A stretch of 32,007 nucleotides of DNA, from IMG/VR virus record IMGVR_UViG_3300027899_000044, positions 1-32,007 of that record. One strand, 5' to 3'. Position numbers and translations under genes: made by a program. The notes beneath the pieces are model-generated. The model did no database searches and was not told where the DNA came from. It was given only the letters and a program-made list of their open reading frames with translations. This document shows, in pieces, positions 31,916 to 32,007 of the stretch; within the stretch, counting starts at the first letter, position 1, and each line of letters starts with the position of its first letter. Source of the stretch: a virus.

Positions 31916-31935
31916 GCTGGTTCACGGTCTAGAAC

Positions 31936-32007
31936 GTGGTAAAGGCGCAACCTCCCAGCATCTATTTTTTGAGAACAGTTGTTCTCAGCTTTACCACAAA
32001 TGTGGTA
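31936..32007. promoter_or_regulatory. cluster of palindromes at window end (probable operators)
   Basis: Three inverted repeats overlap here. TGAGAACA-GT-TGTTCTCA (31970-31987) is a perfect 8-2-8 palindrome whose core GAAC-N4-GTTC matches the pattern bound by LexA/DinR-type repressors in Gram-positive bacteria. TACCACA-AA-TGTGGTA (31992-32007) is a perfect 7-2-7 palindrome at the window edge. GTGGTAAAG (31936-31944) repeats inverted as CTTTACCAC (31989-31997). No gene was found in 31916-32007. Repressor binding or a control region for genes beyond the edge is inferred. Confidence 0.5.

Noticed and set aside
31970-31987. Palindrome at 31970-31987 as a terminator
   Set aside because: The T-run lies before the stem on the plus strand and reads as A-run after it on the minus strand, so neither direction fits. 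An operator is more likely.

Overview
The window is a 32 kb stretch of a tailed, contractile-tailed (myovirus-type) bacteriophage genome. It reads almost entirely left to right, is AT-leaning by eye, and is tightly packed: most neighbouring genes overlap by TAATG or ATGA or are a few bases apart. No integrase, repressor, polymerase, tRNA or small terminase gene is visible, so lifestyle and exact host cannot be read from the window. A T4-type lysozyme with a three-TM holin, and widespread purine-rich Shine-Dalgarno sites, suggest a Gram-negative host. The fibre and baseplate genes resemble those of phages of aquatic or environmental proteobacteria and the minimal cyanophage Pam3, but this is only an impression.

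Layout. 1-151: AT-rich leader, possibly the end of an upstream gene. 152-7182: DNA packaging and head (large terminase, portal, MuF-like head morphogenesis protein, a Nudix-protease-scaffold fusion with a probable nested scaffold start, decoration-like protein, major capsid protein), closed by an intrinsic terminator. 7238-9967: unassigned, connector- and neck-like proteins plus a small structural protein. 9993-13859: tail sheath, tube, assembly chaperones with a well-formed -1 frameshift signal, and tape measure. 13862-18562: a compact baseplate set in the order Dit-like, plug, hub, spike, W, J, I. 18573-28242: two fibre genes sharing a tail-attachment head, a 54-residue protein, a large beta-rich spike or fibre, and a second group behind its own AT-rich leader (24553-28242) that includes a polysaccharide deacetylase-type tail protein and proteins sharing a repeated proline-rich peptide. 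28265-29832: membrane-anchored coiled-coil protein, RNA hairpin, holin, endolysin and a small conserved protein. 29841-30365: a three-gene minus-strand mini-operon ending in a tiny zinc-ribbon protein. 30366-30470: divergent promoter region. 30471-31844: rightward genes for a small zinc-binding protein, an HTH-metallophosphoesterase and a DUF3310 protein, then a terminator. 31916-32007: overlapping palindromes that look like operators.

How it works together. Terminase fills a prohead built from portal, MuF protein, protease and scaffold, and capsid protein. The sheath, tube and tape measure build a contractile tail on a small baseplate. The fibre genes supply host recognition, and probably deacetylation of surface polysaccharide. 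Holin and lysozyme release progeny. The most notable signals are the frameshift cassette at 11998-12057, the nested scaffold start at 4747, the deacetylase with an inserted domain, the peptide shared by three fibre-region genes, a composite motif shared by two leader regions, and the palindrome cluster at the right edge.
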